Positions 35,624-43,700 of a stretch of 64,000 bases of DNA are shown one piece after another. Location: contig NZ_AP023027.1 in assembly GCF_014467075.1 (NCBI RefSeq), positions 1,077,001 to 1,141,000 on the forward strand. The letters are read 5' to 3'. Every line of letters starts with the position of its first letter. The stretch's first letter is position 1. The position numbers and the translations under genes are program-made. This DNA is from Anaerostipes caccae L1-92. Its GTDB lineage: Bacteria > Bacillota > Clostridia > Lachnospirales > Lachnospiraceae. Under the pieces are notes generated by a model. The model saw only the letters and a list, made by a program, of their open reading frames with translations, was not told the origin of the DNA and did not search any database.

Positions 35624-35657
35624 TTGACACATTATACTATGTAATATATAGTATAAT
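35624..35657 (+). promoter_or_regulatory. Promoter and palindromic operator before padR
   Basis: TTGACA (35624-35629), 17-bp spacer and TATAGT (35647-35652). The perfect 10-bp arms ATTATACTAT (35631-35640) and ATAGTATAAT (35648-35657) with a 7-bp spacer cover the promoter and are a likely PadR site. Confidence 0.75.
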
Positions 35658-35675
35658 GCATAAGGAGGCGATAGA

Positions 35676-35993
35676 TTGAATACACAGTTGAAAAAAGGTT
35701 TTTTAGAGTTTTGTATTCTGGCTGCCCTCTGTGAGGATGACTCCTATGGTTACCAGATCATCAAAGATGTATCGGGATGTATTAAGATTTCCGAGTCAAC
35801 GCTGTATCCGATTCTGAAACGTCTGGAAAGCAGCGGATATCTGGATACTTACACGGTGGAACACAACAGCCGTCTCAGAAAGTATTACAGGATAACAGAA
35901 AAGGGAAGAGACCATATCAGAGAATTTTTGGATGAGTGGCAGCAGATCATGGGTATTTATGAGTTTGTGAAAGGAGCGGCAGAACATGAGTAA
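35676..35993 (+). CDS. PadR-family transcriptional regulator
   Basis: This 105-residue protein is a short PadR regulator (FLEFCILAALCEDDSYGYQIIKDVS, then SESTLYPILKRLESSGYL and the wing LRKYYRITEKGRDHIREFLDEWQ). The start is TTG 35676 with AGGAGG 7 nt upstream. It controls, most likely, its own operon through the palindrome at 35631-35657. Its end overlaps the DUF1700 gene by 8 bp. Confidence 0.95.
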   Translation: MNTQLKKGFLEFCILAALCEDDSYGYQIIKDVSGCIKISESTLYPILKRLESSGYLDTYTVEHNSRLRKYYRITEKGRDHIREFLDEWQQIMGIYEFVKGAAEHE

Positions 35994-36597
35994 AGAAGAG
36001 TTTTTAGGAAGTCTTAACCGGCTTTTAAAAAGTCTTGGGAAGAGTGAGAGAGAAAAATCGCTCTCCTATTACAATGAGATCATTGACGATTATATGGAGG
36101 ACGGATATACGGAGGAGCAAGCGGTAGAGCAGATCGGGAATCCGGGGCTGATCGCACAGGAGATTTTGGAGGAACAGCAGTCACAGATGAAGGCGCCGAT
36201 GTCCCGGGGGACGAAAGTCTTGGTCGCAGTTTTGCTGGTCCTTGGTTTTCCGCTTTGGGGTTCCCTGATGCTTGCGGGATTTTGTATTGTGCTGTCAGCG
36301 GTGCTGCTGGTCTTGTCTGCCTACATTGTCATTTGGTGTATTCCGCTGTGCACCGGAGCAGCCTCAGTGGCGGGCCTGATTCTGTCAGTAGTCAGTATGG
36401 GCGGCGCGGCAGTCATCGTTTTCCAGAATTCTGCGGCAGGGGTCATTCAGCTGGGCGTCGGCATGTTGTCTGCCGGTATTTTCATCCTGACAGGTCTGCT
36501 GACATGGGTTTTAGGAAAATATTTTGTAAAAGTAACAGCCAATTTCAGTAAATGGCTGGCGGGGACAGTTACCAGGATAAGGAGGAAAAACGTATGA
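35986..36597 (+). CDS. DUF1700-domain membrane protein
   Basis: This 203-residue protein has an N-terminal HAAS-like helical segment (FLGSLNRLLKSLGKSEREKSLSYY, IDDYMEDGYTEEQAVEQIG) followed by three or four membrane segments from about residue 75. PadR-DUF1700 pairs are a standard unit in Firmicutes, and the product is thought to work in membrane stress response. It overlaps the genes on both sides (8 bp and 4 bp). Confidence 0.9.
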   Translation: MSKEEFLGSLNRLLKSLGKSEREKSLSYYNEIIDDYMEDGYTEEQAVEQIGNPGLIAQEILEEQQSQMKAPMSRGTKVLVAVLLVLGFPLWGSLMLAGFCIVLSAVLLVLSAYIVIWCIPLCTGAASVAGLILSVVSMGGAAVIVFQNSAAGVIQLGVGMLSAGIFILTGLLTWVLGKYFVKVTANFSKWLAGTVTRIRRKNV

Positions 36598-36833
36598 GTA
36601 TCAGCAGTTTTAAAAAGAAATGTCTTATATTGAGTGCGGTATTTCTGATCATAGGGTCTGTCCTTATAGGAGCCGGCTGGAGCATGGCAGATTTTAAGGC
36701 GGAGAATGTGAAGGAAGAGGGATCACCGAAGTGGTACCGGACATTTCATGCAGATGAGCAGGGAACATGGATCGGCATCCGGCTTAAAAAGGGTGTGTAC
36801 CTTCTTACTTTCGGCGACAGCGGTGAATATTGA
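36594..36833 (+). CDS. Short membrane protein, third gene of the PadR operon
   Basis: This 79-residue product has one membrane segment (CLILSAVFLIIGSVLIGAGW) followed by about 45 outer residues. Its start overlaps the DUF1700 stop (ATGA). Operons of this kind often end with a longer DUF4097-type protein that begins in this way; here the frame stops after GVYLLTFGDSGEY. It may be a naturally short form or the remnant of a longer gene. Confidence 0.75.
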   Translation: MSISSFKKKCLILSAVFLIIGSVLIGAGWSMADFKAENVKEEGSPKWYRTFHADEQGTWIGIRLKKGVYLLTFGDSGEY

Positions 36834-36919
36834 TTTGTAATAGATCTAACATAGTTTTGTTACAAATTTCTCCTTAGGCTTTGCTATAATAAACAGACAA
36901 CCTGACAGGAGGAATGGTT

Positions 36920-38062
36920 ATGAGAATAAGACGGAAACAGCTGATGGGAGTTTTTCTGTCTGCTGCGTTGGCAGCAGGAAGTATTTTGGTCCCGGTTTCA
37001 GCGAAAGAAAAGACAGATGTCACAGATCTGCTGAAAGTAAAAAACAGAACAGAGTATAACAAAGGCAGAAAGGCAGCCGGGAAGAACCAGGCGGAGATTC
37101 ACGTTAAAAAGTACCGCTCCATAGGTGAGATGCCGGGTGAAGAAGGATACAAGTACAGCTCCTCATGGCAGGGCAAAACAGTTAAAATCTATGCAGATCA
37201 ATCCGGACTGCTCGTAATCGGAGGTGAATCTGAAGATATGGCTGATGCCTGCGGTACGTTATATGATGCTTCAGGAAAAGAGGTAAAGGAATATCAGAAG
37301 GAAGGACTTCTTATGAAGGTTGTTTCTGCAGGAACAGTGTATTCCCTAAAACTACCCGAAAAGTTTAGAAGTTTTACCGTAGAAGCCGATCTGATGGAAG
37401 ATCATCAAAAGGTGTTAAGGAAGAATGATTCTTATGTGCAGACAGCCACCGGAGGATATTTTTATCATGAGTTTACTCTGAAAAAAAGATCTATGGCAAT
37501 GCTGCCGATACTTCCCTTTACAGACCAGAAGCTGTCATATAATATACAGCGGAAGACAAAGGCCGGATGGAAGATGCTTTCAAAAACCAAGACAGCTGAT
37601 GATGATTATGAGAAGGCCTTATCCAGGTCTGTTTATGGATTGGCGAAGGGGAATTACAGAGCTGCCGTGAAGGGGAAGACGGGTACGCCGTATTTGATTG
37701 GTTATGTTCCCGAAACGGTTGTGAAGAAATATAAGACAAAAAAGTCAAAAGCTAAAAAAATTACGCTGGAAAGCTTTCAGACAGATTTGTATACAGATAC
37801 AGAAAAAGCTTCCAGATGGTATCGGATCTCCAGAAAGACAGCGAAAAAGAAACGTTACATTGAAATCAGTACTTCCATGAATTCTGGAAAACTGAAGTTT
37901 ACAATTTATAAAAAAGGCAGAAAAAAACCACTGAAGATTTATAGACTCTCAGGACAGAAGGAAAGAAAATATCGTCTGAAGCATGGGGCGGGAACGTATT
38001 ATATAAAAGTCTCCAAAATCGGAAAGAATACAAATGGTGTTTACAGCATTGATTATCTGTAA
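36920..38062 (+). CDS. Secreted protein of unknown function
   Basis: A 380-residue protein with a signal peptide (MRIRRKQLMGVFLSAALAAG, cleaved near VSAKE). It is rich in Lys. The C-terminal third (LESFQTDLYTDTEKASRWYR to the end) is like a bacterial pre-peptidase C-terminal beta-sandwich (PPC-like pattern, ending TYYIKVSKIGKNTNGVYSIDYL). ATG 36920 has AGGAGGA 6 nt upstream; an ATG at 36914 is too near that site. An extended -10 (TGCTATAAT, 36882-36890) lies just upstream. I do not recognise the family; a role at the cell surface is inferred. Confidence 0.75.
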   Translation: MRIRRKQLMGVFLSAALAAGSILVPVSAKEKTDVTDLLKVKNRTEYNKGRKAAGKNQAEIHVKKYRSIGEMPGEEGYKYSSSWQGKTVKIYADQSGLLVIGGESEDMADACGTLYDASGKEVKEYQKEGLLMKVVSAGTVYSLKLPEKFRSFTVEADLMEDHQKVLRKNDSYVQTATGGYFYHEFTLKKRSMAMLPILPFTDQKLSYNIQRKTKAGWKMLSKTKTADDDYEKALSRSVYGLAKGNYRAAVKGKTGTPYLIGYVPETVVKKYKTKKSKAKKITLESFQTDLYTDTEKASRWYRISRKTAKKKRYIEISTSMNSGKLKFTIYKKGRKKPLKIYRLSGQKERKYRLKHGAGTYYIKVSKIGKNTNGVYSIDYL

Positions 38063-38084
38063 TGAAGGAAAAGGAGACGATCAA

Positions 38085-38360
38085 ATGGAATTTCAGAGTG
38101 AAGATCACCGGATTTTTGCCAAAGATCAAGAAGGACATGTGATAGCAGAAGTAACATTTCCCGAAGTGTCTGAAGGCATGGCCGTCATAGACCATACCTT
38201 TGTAGATGATTCCCTGCGGGGACAGGGAGTGGCCGGAGAACTATTGGAAACGGCGGCAGAACAGCTGGAAGAAAGAGGGATGAAGGTAATCCCAACCTGT
38301 TCCTATGCGGTGCGGTGGTTTGAAAAGCACCCGGAATACCGGAAACTTTTGAAATCTTAG
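38085..38360 (+). CDS. Small GNAT-like N-acetyltransferase (YjdJ type)
   Basis: This 91-residue protein has the compact GCN5-like fold of the YjdJ group: a start with beta strands (FQSEDHRIFAKDQEGHVIAEV), the acetyl-CoA loop DDSLRGQGVAGELLETA and CSYAVRWFEKHPEY. ATG 38085 is chosen because AAGGAGACG lies upstream; a longer frame starting in the previous gene is rejected. It lies 22 nt after the secreted protein gene and before a strong terminator. Its substrate is unknown. Confidence 0.9.
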   Translation: MEFQSEDHRIFAKDQEGHVIAEVTFPEVSEGMAVIDHTFVDDSLRGQGVAGELLETAAEQLEERGMKVIPTCSYAVRWFEKHPEYRKLLKS

Positions 38361-38383
38361 ACGGCGGACTGAATGCCAAAACT

Positions 38384-38432
38384 AAAAAAGGATATGAGAA
38401 CTGTACTGAAAACAGTTCTCATATCCTTTTTT
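38384..38432. terminator. Strong bidirectional terminator
   Basis: Perfect 21-bp arms, AAAAAAGGATATGAGAACTG(T) at 38384-38404 and its complement at 38412-38432, with a 7-nt loop. Confidence 0.92.
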
Positions 38433-38462
38433 CTGAGAAAATTTTCCTGCGGGCAAATTGTA

Positions 38463-38529
38463 TTGACTTTTGTACATAAGTGTTATATTATAAAGATGAA
38501 CAAAATAACAGTATATGTTCAAATGAACA
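38463..38529 (+). promoter_or_regulatory. Promoter and TGAACA/TGTTCA operator sites before the SorC gene
   Basis: TTGACT (38463-38468), 17-bp spacer, TATTAT (38486-38491). Downstream, TGAACA (38497), TGTTCA (38516) and TGAACA (38524) form an inverted and a direct repeat, a likely binding site for the regulator coded next. Confidence 0.65.
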
Positions 38530-38544
38530 AAAAGAGGTGATGAC

Positions 38545-39477
38545 ATGGATATGCAGAGAAGAACTATGACTATGATCAGCAAGCTGTATTATGAAGAAAA
38601 TATGACCCAGCAGCAGATCGCAAAGCAGACCGGATTGTCAAGAATGAAAGTATCCAGAATTCTTCAGAAGGCGAAGGAAGAGGGCATCGTAAGGATCATC
38701 ATAGATTATTCCGGCGTTTATCCGGAACTGGAACAGGACATCAAAGGAAAATATAAGTTAAAGGATGTGGTCATCGTAGACACATCCATCGGAAATTCTT
38801 CAAAGGAGCAGGTAGCCTCCGCTGCTGCCTATTATCTGGAACGGCATTTGGAATCCGGTTCCACAGTCGCCGTCGGGTGGGGGTCCACGATGCGTCTGAT
38901 CCCGGATTATATTCAGAAGATGGATGATCCGGAGCTGTTGTTTTCACCGATCATCGGAGGACACGGACAGAGCGAACTGGATATGCACGCTACGACCATA
39001 GCGTCCAACCTGGCAAAAAAAACAGGGGGAAGATCGCTGTCCCTGATCGCTCCGGCACTTGTGAAAAATAAAGAAGAGAAAACATTTTTGTCAGACGACA
39101 ACCAGGTAAAACGTGTAATCGAGCGCACATCTCAGGCAGAATATGCGGTTTTCAGTCTTGGCAATCCGCTGGCAAAGGACAGCAGTATCAAAAAGTCGGG
39201 CTACATATCTGAGGCAGACTTAAGACAGTTGGAAAAGGAGGACGCTATCTGTGATGTTGTCTCTGTTGTTTTCCTGGATAAGAACAGCCAAATATGCTGT
39301 GAAAATATTACCGAGAGGTGCATAGGGATTACCGAAGAACAATTAAAAAAGATTCCCAATAAGATCTGTGTGGTAGAGAGCAGAGAAAAATATGACTCCG
39401 TGAGATCAGCGCTGGAGGCAGGATATATCGATATATTAGTCACGGACCAGGATACGGCGGAGTATTTGTCCAAATGA
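38545..39477 (+). CDS. SorC-family sugar-binding transcriptional regulator
   Basis: This 310-residue regulator has an N-terminal helix-turn-helix (MTMISKLYYEENMTQQQIAKQTGLSRMKVSRIL) and a large C-terminal sugar-phosphate-binding domain of the SorC/DeoR type (VAVGWGSTMRLIPDYI, SPIIGGHGQSELDMHA, GNPLAKDSSIKKSGYIS). SorC proteins sense a phosphorylated sugar. It is followed by a PTS/aldolase operon on the same strand, which is surely its target. ATG 38545 has AGAGGTG upstream. Confidence 0.92.
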   Translation: MDMQRRTMTMISKLYYEENMTQQQIAKQTGLSRMKVSRILQKAKEEGIVRIIIDYSGVYPELEQDIKGKYKLKDVVIVDTSIGNSSKEQVASAAAYYLERHLESGSTVAVGWGSTMRLIPDYIQKMDDPELLFSPIIGGHGQSELDMHATTIASNLAKKTGGRSLSLIAPALVKNKEEKTFLSDDNQVKRVIERTSQAEYAVFSLGNPLAKDSSIKKSGYISEADLRQLEKEDAICDVVSVVFLDKNSQICCENITERCIGITEEQLKKIPNKICVVESREKYDSVRSALEAGYIDILVTDQDTAEYLSK

Positions 39478-39536
39478 TTTTAAGGACCGCAAAACCGGTC
39501 TTTGAAAATAAATAAAAAGGAAAGGAGGTGGATGAC

Positions 39537-39830
39537 ATGAAGGAATACCATATTTTGATCGCCTGCGGGAGCGGTATTGCTACCAGCACGGTGATTGCCA
39601 ACCGGGTTAAGAATCTCTGCGAGGACAATGGATTTAAAGTAAAAGTACAGCAGGTAAAAATTGTGGAGGTAGAAAAAATGGCTCCGGAATTTGACCTGAT
39701 CGTTGCGAGCACGCGAGTTCCTGAAACAGTAACGACACCGTCGGTATTTGCCATTAACTATCTGACAGGGATCAAACCGGAAGCTGTTGATGAACAAATT
39801 CTGACGGTCTTAAGAGGTCTGGAAGAATGA
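39537..39830 (+). CDS. PTS EIIB, galactitol type
   Basis: This 97-residue IIB domain starts KEYHILIACGSGIATSTVIANR; Cys10 is the phosphorylation site in the CGSGIATS loop. The sequence is of the GatB kind. ATG 39537 has AAAGGAGG 8 nt upstream; a GTG at 39528 overlaps that site. It is the first gene after SorC. A IIC gene lies at 40776 and a IIA gene at 43048. Confidence 0.93.
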   Translation: MKEYHILIACGSGIATSTVIANRVKNLCEDNGFKVKVQQVKIVEVEKMAPEFDLIVASTRVPETVTTPSVFAINYLTGIKPEAVDEQILTVLRGLEE

Positions 39831-39852
39831 GGATGTATGATGGAGGTAAAAC

Positions 39853-40746
39853 ATGGAATATGTAACAATGGCGGAAGGCCTTGAGTTTTCCAGAGTGGTG
39901 CTTGGTTTTTGGAGACTTCTGGACTGGAATCTTTCAACCGATGAATTAATCCGCTATCTGGAAGAATGTCTTGACCTGGGGATCACGACGATGGATCACG
40001 CAGATATTTACGGGGACTACACGGTCGAAGAGAAATTCGGGGAAGCCATGAAAAAAAGGCCGGATCTCAGAGACAAAATGCAGATTATTTCAAAGTGCGG
40101 AATTGTCTACAAGTCAGAAACTGCACGTGTCAAATATTATAACTATGGTACAGACTACATCATCGGACAGGTGGAGAAATCTTTGAAATATATGGGGATT
40201 GATCACCTGGACACACTGCTCCTGCACCGTCCGAGTCCGTTTATGGACCCGGAAGAGATCAGCAGAGCGTTTGAAACCCTTTTAAAGGAAGGAAAAGTAA
40301 GGACCTTTGGAGTATCGAATTTTCTGCCGGACGAATTCCGCCTGCTGAAATCTTATCTCACTGTACCTTTGATCACGAATCAGATCGAACTTTCTCCGCT
40401 CAGGATGGGAAATATGGAAAACGGAGTCATGAATCTTTGCCTGGAAGAGAGGATTCATCCTATGCTCTGGTCTCCGCTTGCCGGAGGCAGGATCTTTACC
40501 GGGCAGGGAGAAGAGGAAATAAGGCTCAGAGAAGTTTTAGAAGTCATCCGGGAGGAGATCGGTGCGGAAGATATCGATGAAGTGGCCTTCGCATGGCTGT
40601 TCTCCCATCCGGCAAAGCCGATTCCGATCACAGGTTCAGGAGAAATCGGATTGGCAGAGAGACCAGTCAAAGCATTGAAATACCGGCTGACGCCAGAACA
40701 GTGGTTTATGGTCTGGACGGCAGTCAAGGGCCACAAAGTACCGTAG
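39853..40746 (+). CDS. Aldo/keto reductase (YdhF-like)
   Basis: This 297-residue NAD(P)H-dependent reductase has the AKR tetrad in the usual segments: Asp and Tyr in TTMDHADIYGDYTVEEKFGEAM, Lys in MQIISKCGIV, and His in LDTLLLHRPSPF. The end (ITGSGEIGLAERPVKALKYRLTPEQWFMVWTAVKG) is YdhF-like. It lies between PTS IIB and IIC, in a polyol operon, so may interconvert a sugar and its alcohol or a keto intermediate. The substrate is unknown. Confidence 0.93.
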   Translation: MEYVTMAEGLEFSRVVLGFWRLLDWNLSTDELIRYLEECLDLGITTMDHADIYGDYTVEEKFGEAMKKRPDLRDKMQIISKCGIVYKSETARVKYYNYGTDYIIGQVEKSLKYMGIDHLDTLLLHRPSPFMDPEEISRAFETLLKEGKVRTFGVSNFLPDEFRLLKSYLTVPLITNQIELSPLRMGNMENGVMNLCLEERIHPMLWSPLAGGRIFTGQGEEEIRLREVLEVIREEIGAEDIDEVAFAWLFSHPAKPIPITGSGEIGLAERPVKALKYRLTPEQWFMVWTAVKGHKVP

Positions 40747-40775
40747 ATGAATGAGGGTACAATGGGAGGAATTGT

Positions 40776-42023
40776 ATGGAAATATTAAATTTTATATTGG
40801 GATTGGGTTCCACAGTTATGCTGCCGATCATTATTTTCGTGTTCGGACTCATCATGAGGGCTGGATTTTCAAAATCATTTAAGTCCGGTGTGACCATAGG
40901 AATCGGATTTACAGGAATCAACCTGGTCATTACGCTGCTGACGGATCAGCTGGGTCCGGTGGCGCAGGCCATGACGGAACGCCTGGGACTGGACCTTCAG
41001 GTCATCGATATCGGATGGCCGGCCATGTCGTCCATTTCCTGGGCGTGGGCAGCGGCAGGCCTGATGATACCGATTGGACTCGTGATCAACTTCGTGATGC
41101 TCACGCTGAAACTTACGAAGACTATGAACGTGGACATTTGGAATTACTGGCAGTTCGCTTTCGTTGGATATGCGGTGACAACCGTGAGCGGAAGCCTGCC
41201 GATGGGAATTATTGCAGCCAGTGCACTTTCCATTCTGGCTCTGATCCTTGCAGATTATACCCAGCCTTTTGTGGAAAAGTTCTTCGGTATGCCGGGCATT
41301 TCATTTCCGCATCTGACGGCACTTGGATTTCTGCCGCTGGTCGTGCCTTTAAACTGGCTGATTGACAAGATTCCGGGACTCAATAAGCTGAATGCAAATC
41401 CGGAGACCATCAGAAAACGGTTCGGTATCTTTGGAGAGCCGATGTCCATGGGGCTGATCATCGGCCTTGCGCTGGGCCTTTTAGGGGGACAGAAAATTGA
41501 TGCCATCTTACAGCTTGCCATCACAATGGCAGCAGTCATGTATCTCATGCCGAAGATGGTAGCAATCCTGATGGAAGGGCTGATTCCAATCTCAGAGGCA
41601 GCCAGGGAGTTTATGGCAAAGCATTTCGGAGACAGAGAAATCTTTATCGGACTGGATGCGGCAGTTTCACTCGGAGAGCCGTCAGTTATCGCTGTCGGGC
41701 TTCTGCTCGTGCCGATCACAATCCTTCTGGCGATTGTGCTGCCTGGAAATAAACTGCTGCCGTTTGCAGATCTGGCGGTGATCCCGTTCATCGTATGCCT
41801 GATCACTGCCATGTCAAAGGGAAATGTCATCCGGGCACTGATCGTGGGAACGGTCGTTATGGCATGCGTATTATTGATGGCAACGAATCTGGCGCCGATC
41901 GAGACACAGATGGCCCTGACTGCAGGAATCAAAATGCCGGCGGGAGCTTCCCAGATCGGAAATCTGGACCGGGCAAACCTGATTTCGTGGCTGTTCGTTA
42001 AGGTATTTTCACTGTTCGGCTAA
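40776..42023 (+). CDS. PTS EIIC, galactitol type
   Basis: This 415-residue membrane permease is of the GatC kind. It begins MEILNFILGLGSTVMLPIII, shows about nine to ten membrane segments, and carries FGEPMSMGLIIGLALG and GLDAAVSLGEPSVIAVGLLL, the latter in the substrate-binding region. It takes up a polyol or a related sugar with phosphorylation by the IIB/IIA genes of the operon. The substrate could be galactitol, arabitol, ribitol or a deoxy form; the presence of DeoC next to it favours a five-carbon deoxy compound. Confidence 0.93.
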   Translation: MEILNFILGLGSTVMLPIIIFVFGLIMRAGFSKSFKSGVTIGIGFTGINLVITLLTDQLGPVAQAMTERLGLDLQVIDIGWPAMSSISWAWAAAGLMIPIGLVINFVMLTLKLTKTMNVDIWNYWQFAFVGYAVTTVSGSLPMGIIAASALSILALILADYTQPFVEKFFGMPGISFPHLTALGFLPLVVPLNWLIDKIPGLNKLNANPETIRKRFGIFGEPMSMGLIIGLALGLLGGQKIDAILQLAITMAAVMYLMPKMVAILMEGLIPISEAAREFMAKHFGDREIFIGLDAAVSLGEPSVIAVGLLLVPITILLAIVLPGNKLLPFADLAVIPFIVCLITAMSKGNVIRALIVGTVVMACVLLMATNLAPIETQMALTAGIKMPAGASQIGNLDRANLISWLFVKVFSLFG

Positions 42024-42061
42024 ACAACACATTTATTTATGAATGAAAGGAAAACAAAGTT

Positions 42062-42718
42062 ATGGAAATGACAAAACAAGAATTTTTAAGCAAAGTGGAC
42101 CACTCATTGTTAAAACCTCAGCTGACGAGAGAAGAGATTATGGAAGGACTTCAGTTTGCAAAGGAGAATCACTGTGCATCTGTCTGCATTAACCCGTGCA
42201 ATCTGGATATGGCAAGAGAAGTACTTGCAGGTACGGACGTAAAGATTGGAACCGTGATCGGATTTCCTTCCGGAGCACATACGACGTTTTCAAAAGTGGC
42301 GGAGGCAGTGGATGCTTATGCAAGAGGGGCAGTGGAGCTTGATATGGTCATTGATATCGGGGCACTGAGGAATGGTGAATACGAGGATGTAAAAAAGGAC
42401 ATCGAGGCAGTGGTCAATGCGACACCGGGCATTGTAAAAGTCATTCTTGAGACAGCGTTTCTTACCAAAGAAGAAATCAGGAAAGGCTGTGAGCTGACAG
42501 AAGAAGCAGGAGCTGCTTACGTAAAGACATCCACAGGTTTTGCGCCGTCCGGGGCTGCTGCAGAGGATATCAGACTCATGAGGGAGACAGTTTCAGAAAA
42601 AGTCCATGTGAAAGCCGCAGGGGGAATCAATAACCTGGCAGACTGTATGGCTATGATCGAGGCGGGATCTGACCGGATCGGCATCAGCAGGACAAAAGCG
42701 ATCCTGGAAGAATTCTAA
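42062..42718 (+). CDS. deoC: Deoxyribose-phosphate aldolase (second copy)
   Basis: This 218-residue class I aldolase has VDHSLLKPQLT, IGTVIGFPSGAHTT, VELDMVIDIGAL, VKTSTGFAPSGA (Schiff-base Lys155) and VKAAGGINNL. It is clearly diverged from the copy at 5935 (for example SLLKPQL instead of TNLKAFA). Within a PTS operon it probably splits the phosphorylated product of the transporter, after one oxidation, to glyceraldehyde 3-phosphate and acetaldehyde. It lies 15 nt before the next gene. Confidence 0.95.
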   Translation: MEMTKQEFLSKVDHSLLKPQLTREEIMEGLQFAKENHCASVCINPCNLDMAREVLAGTDVKIGTVIGFPSGAHTTFSKVAEAVDAYARGAVELDMVIDIGALRNGEYEDVKKDIEAVVNATPGIVKVILETAFLTKEEIRKGCELTEEAGAAYVKTSTGFAPSGAAAEDIRLMRETVSEKVHVKAAGGINNLADCMAMIEAGSDRIGISRTKAILEEF

Positions 42719-42733
42719 GAGGAGAGTGATGTT

Positions 42734-43024
42734 ATGAGAGAGACTTCTTTACTGCTGGCCGGAGGCATGAAGAAAGAAAAAGCCCAAAAGGCGGCAGAGC
42801 TTCTGAAAGAAGGACTGAAAGAAAAGAACATAATGGCCGAGGTGACATTTGTAAATACATATGAGGTGACGGACTTAAAAAGTCTGGAAGAAGGCCATGA
42901 TATGGTGATCTCTACTGCTACAGGCAATCTGAATACATCGCTTCCGGTACTGCAGGGATTGTGTCTTTTATATCCATGGATGGGGACCGGGAAACTGTAT
43001 GAGGAAGTAGAAAAGAATCTTTAA
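42734..43024 (+). CDS. IIB-like protein without the catalytic cysteine
   Basis: This 96-residue protein follows the PTS IIB fold pattern (first strand TSLLLAGGM, helix KKEKAQKAAELLKEGLKEKNI, second strand MAEVTFVN) but the loop that should carry the phospho-Cys reads LLAGGMKKEKA. Its only Cys is in GLCLLYPWMG, far from that place. It may be a regulator, or form part of the permease complex without taking phosphate. It lies between deoC and IIA in the operon, with ATG 42734 and GGAGAG upstream. Confidence 0.75.
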   Translation: MRETSLLLAGGMKKEKAQKAAELLKEGLKEKNIMAEVTFVNTYEVTDLKSLEEGHDMVISTATGNLNTSLPVLQGLCLLYPWMGTGKLYEEVEKNL

Positions 43025-43047
43025 GGCAGATAAAGGGAGGAAACAGA

Positions 43048-43530
43048 ATGGAGCAGATTTTCAGAGAAGATCTCATCTGGCTGGATGAAACGTTTGAAGA
43101 CAAAGACCAGTTTTTTGATAAGATCGGGAAAAGGCTTTATGAAAAAGGCAAAGTAAAGGAAAGTTTTGCCGATGGGCTGAAGAGCAGGGAAGCAGTTTAT
43201 CCTACAGGTCTAAAGACCGAATCATATGAGATTGCGATTCCGCATACGGATGTGGAACATGTAAGAGAGGCATCCATATCTTTTGTAAGATTTAAAGAAA
43301 CGGTTTTGTTTTCGCACATGGGAGAGCCTGAAATCCAGGTGAACGCAAAGTTTGCTTTTGTTCTGGGCGTTAAAGAGCCGAGTCAGCAGGTGGAGGTGCT
43401 GAGTACTCTGGTTTTGCTGATATCCAATGAAGCAGAAATGGCTAAGCTCGAAGTTCTGAATTCACCGGCGCAGATTTGTGCACTGCTGAATGAATTTTTC
43501 AAAGAGCATATGCAGAAAGGGTTAAAATGA
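43048..43530 (+). CDS. PTS EIIA (fructose/mannitol-galactitol type)
   Basis: This 160-residue IIA domain of the PTS_EIIA_2 type has the phosphorylation site His66 in YEIAIPHTDVEHV. The pattern SFADGLKSREAVYPTGL before the site is typical. It receives phosphate from HPr and gives it to the IIB at 39537. It is 23 nt after the IIB-like gene. About 170 bp without a gene follow, with a hairpin at 43650. Confidence 0.93.
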   Translation: MEQIFREDLIWLDETFEDKDQFFDKIGKRLYEKGKVKESFADGLKSREAVYPTGLKTESYEIAIPHTDVEHVREASISFVRFKETVLFSHMGEPEIQVNAKFAFVLGVKEPSQQVEVLSTLVLLISNEAEMAKLEVLNSPAQICALLNEFFKEHMQKGLK

Positions 43531-43649
43531 TGAAGATACAGCGCAGAAAGAAAAAAGAAACACTCATAGACAGTCTTCATTTGGGGCGAAGCGTCGGCAG
43601 AGCATTTCTTTCTTACAGATGTATTATATCATAACCGGGCACTATTTTC

Positions 43650-43674
43650 CAGGGACTTGCGATGCAGGTCCCTG
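43650..43674 (+). other. Short hairpin between IIA and the dehydrogenase gene
   Basis: CAGGGAC (43650-43656) and GTCCCTG (43668-43674) form a 7-bp stem with an 11-nt loop. It is followed by TTGTCTG, not a clear T-run, so it may weaken read-through or protect mRNA ends. It ends 26 bp before the next start. Confidence 0.5.
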
Positions 43675-43700
43675 TTGTCTGAATGAGAGGAGGTTTTTTG

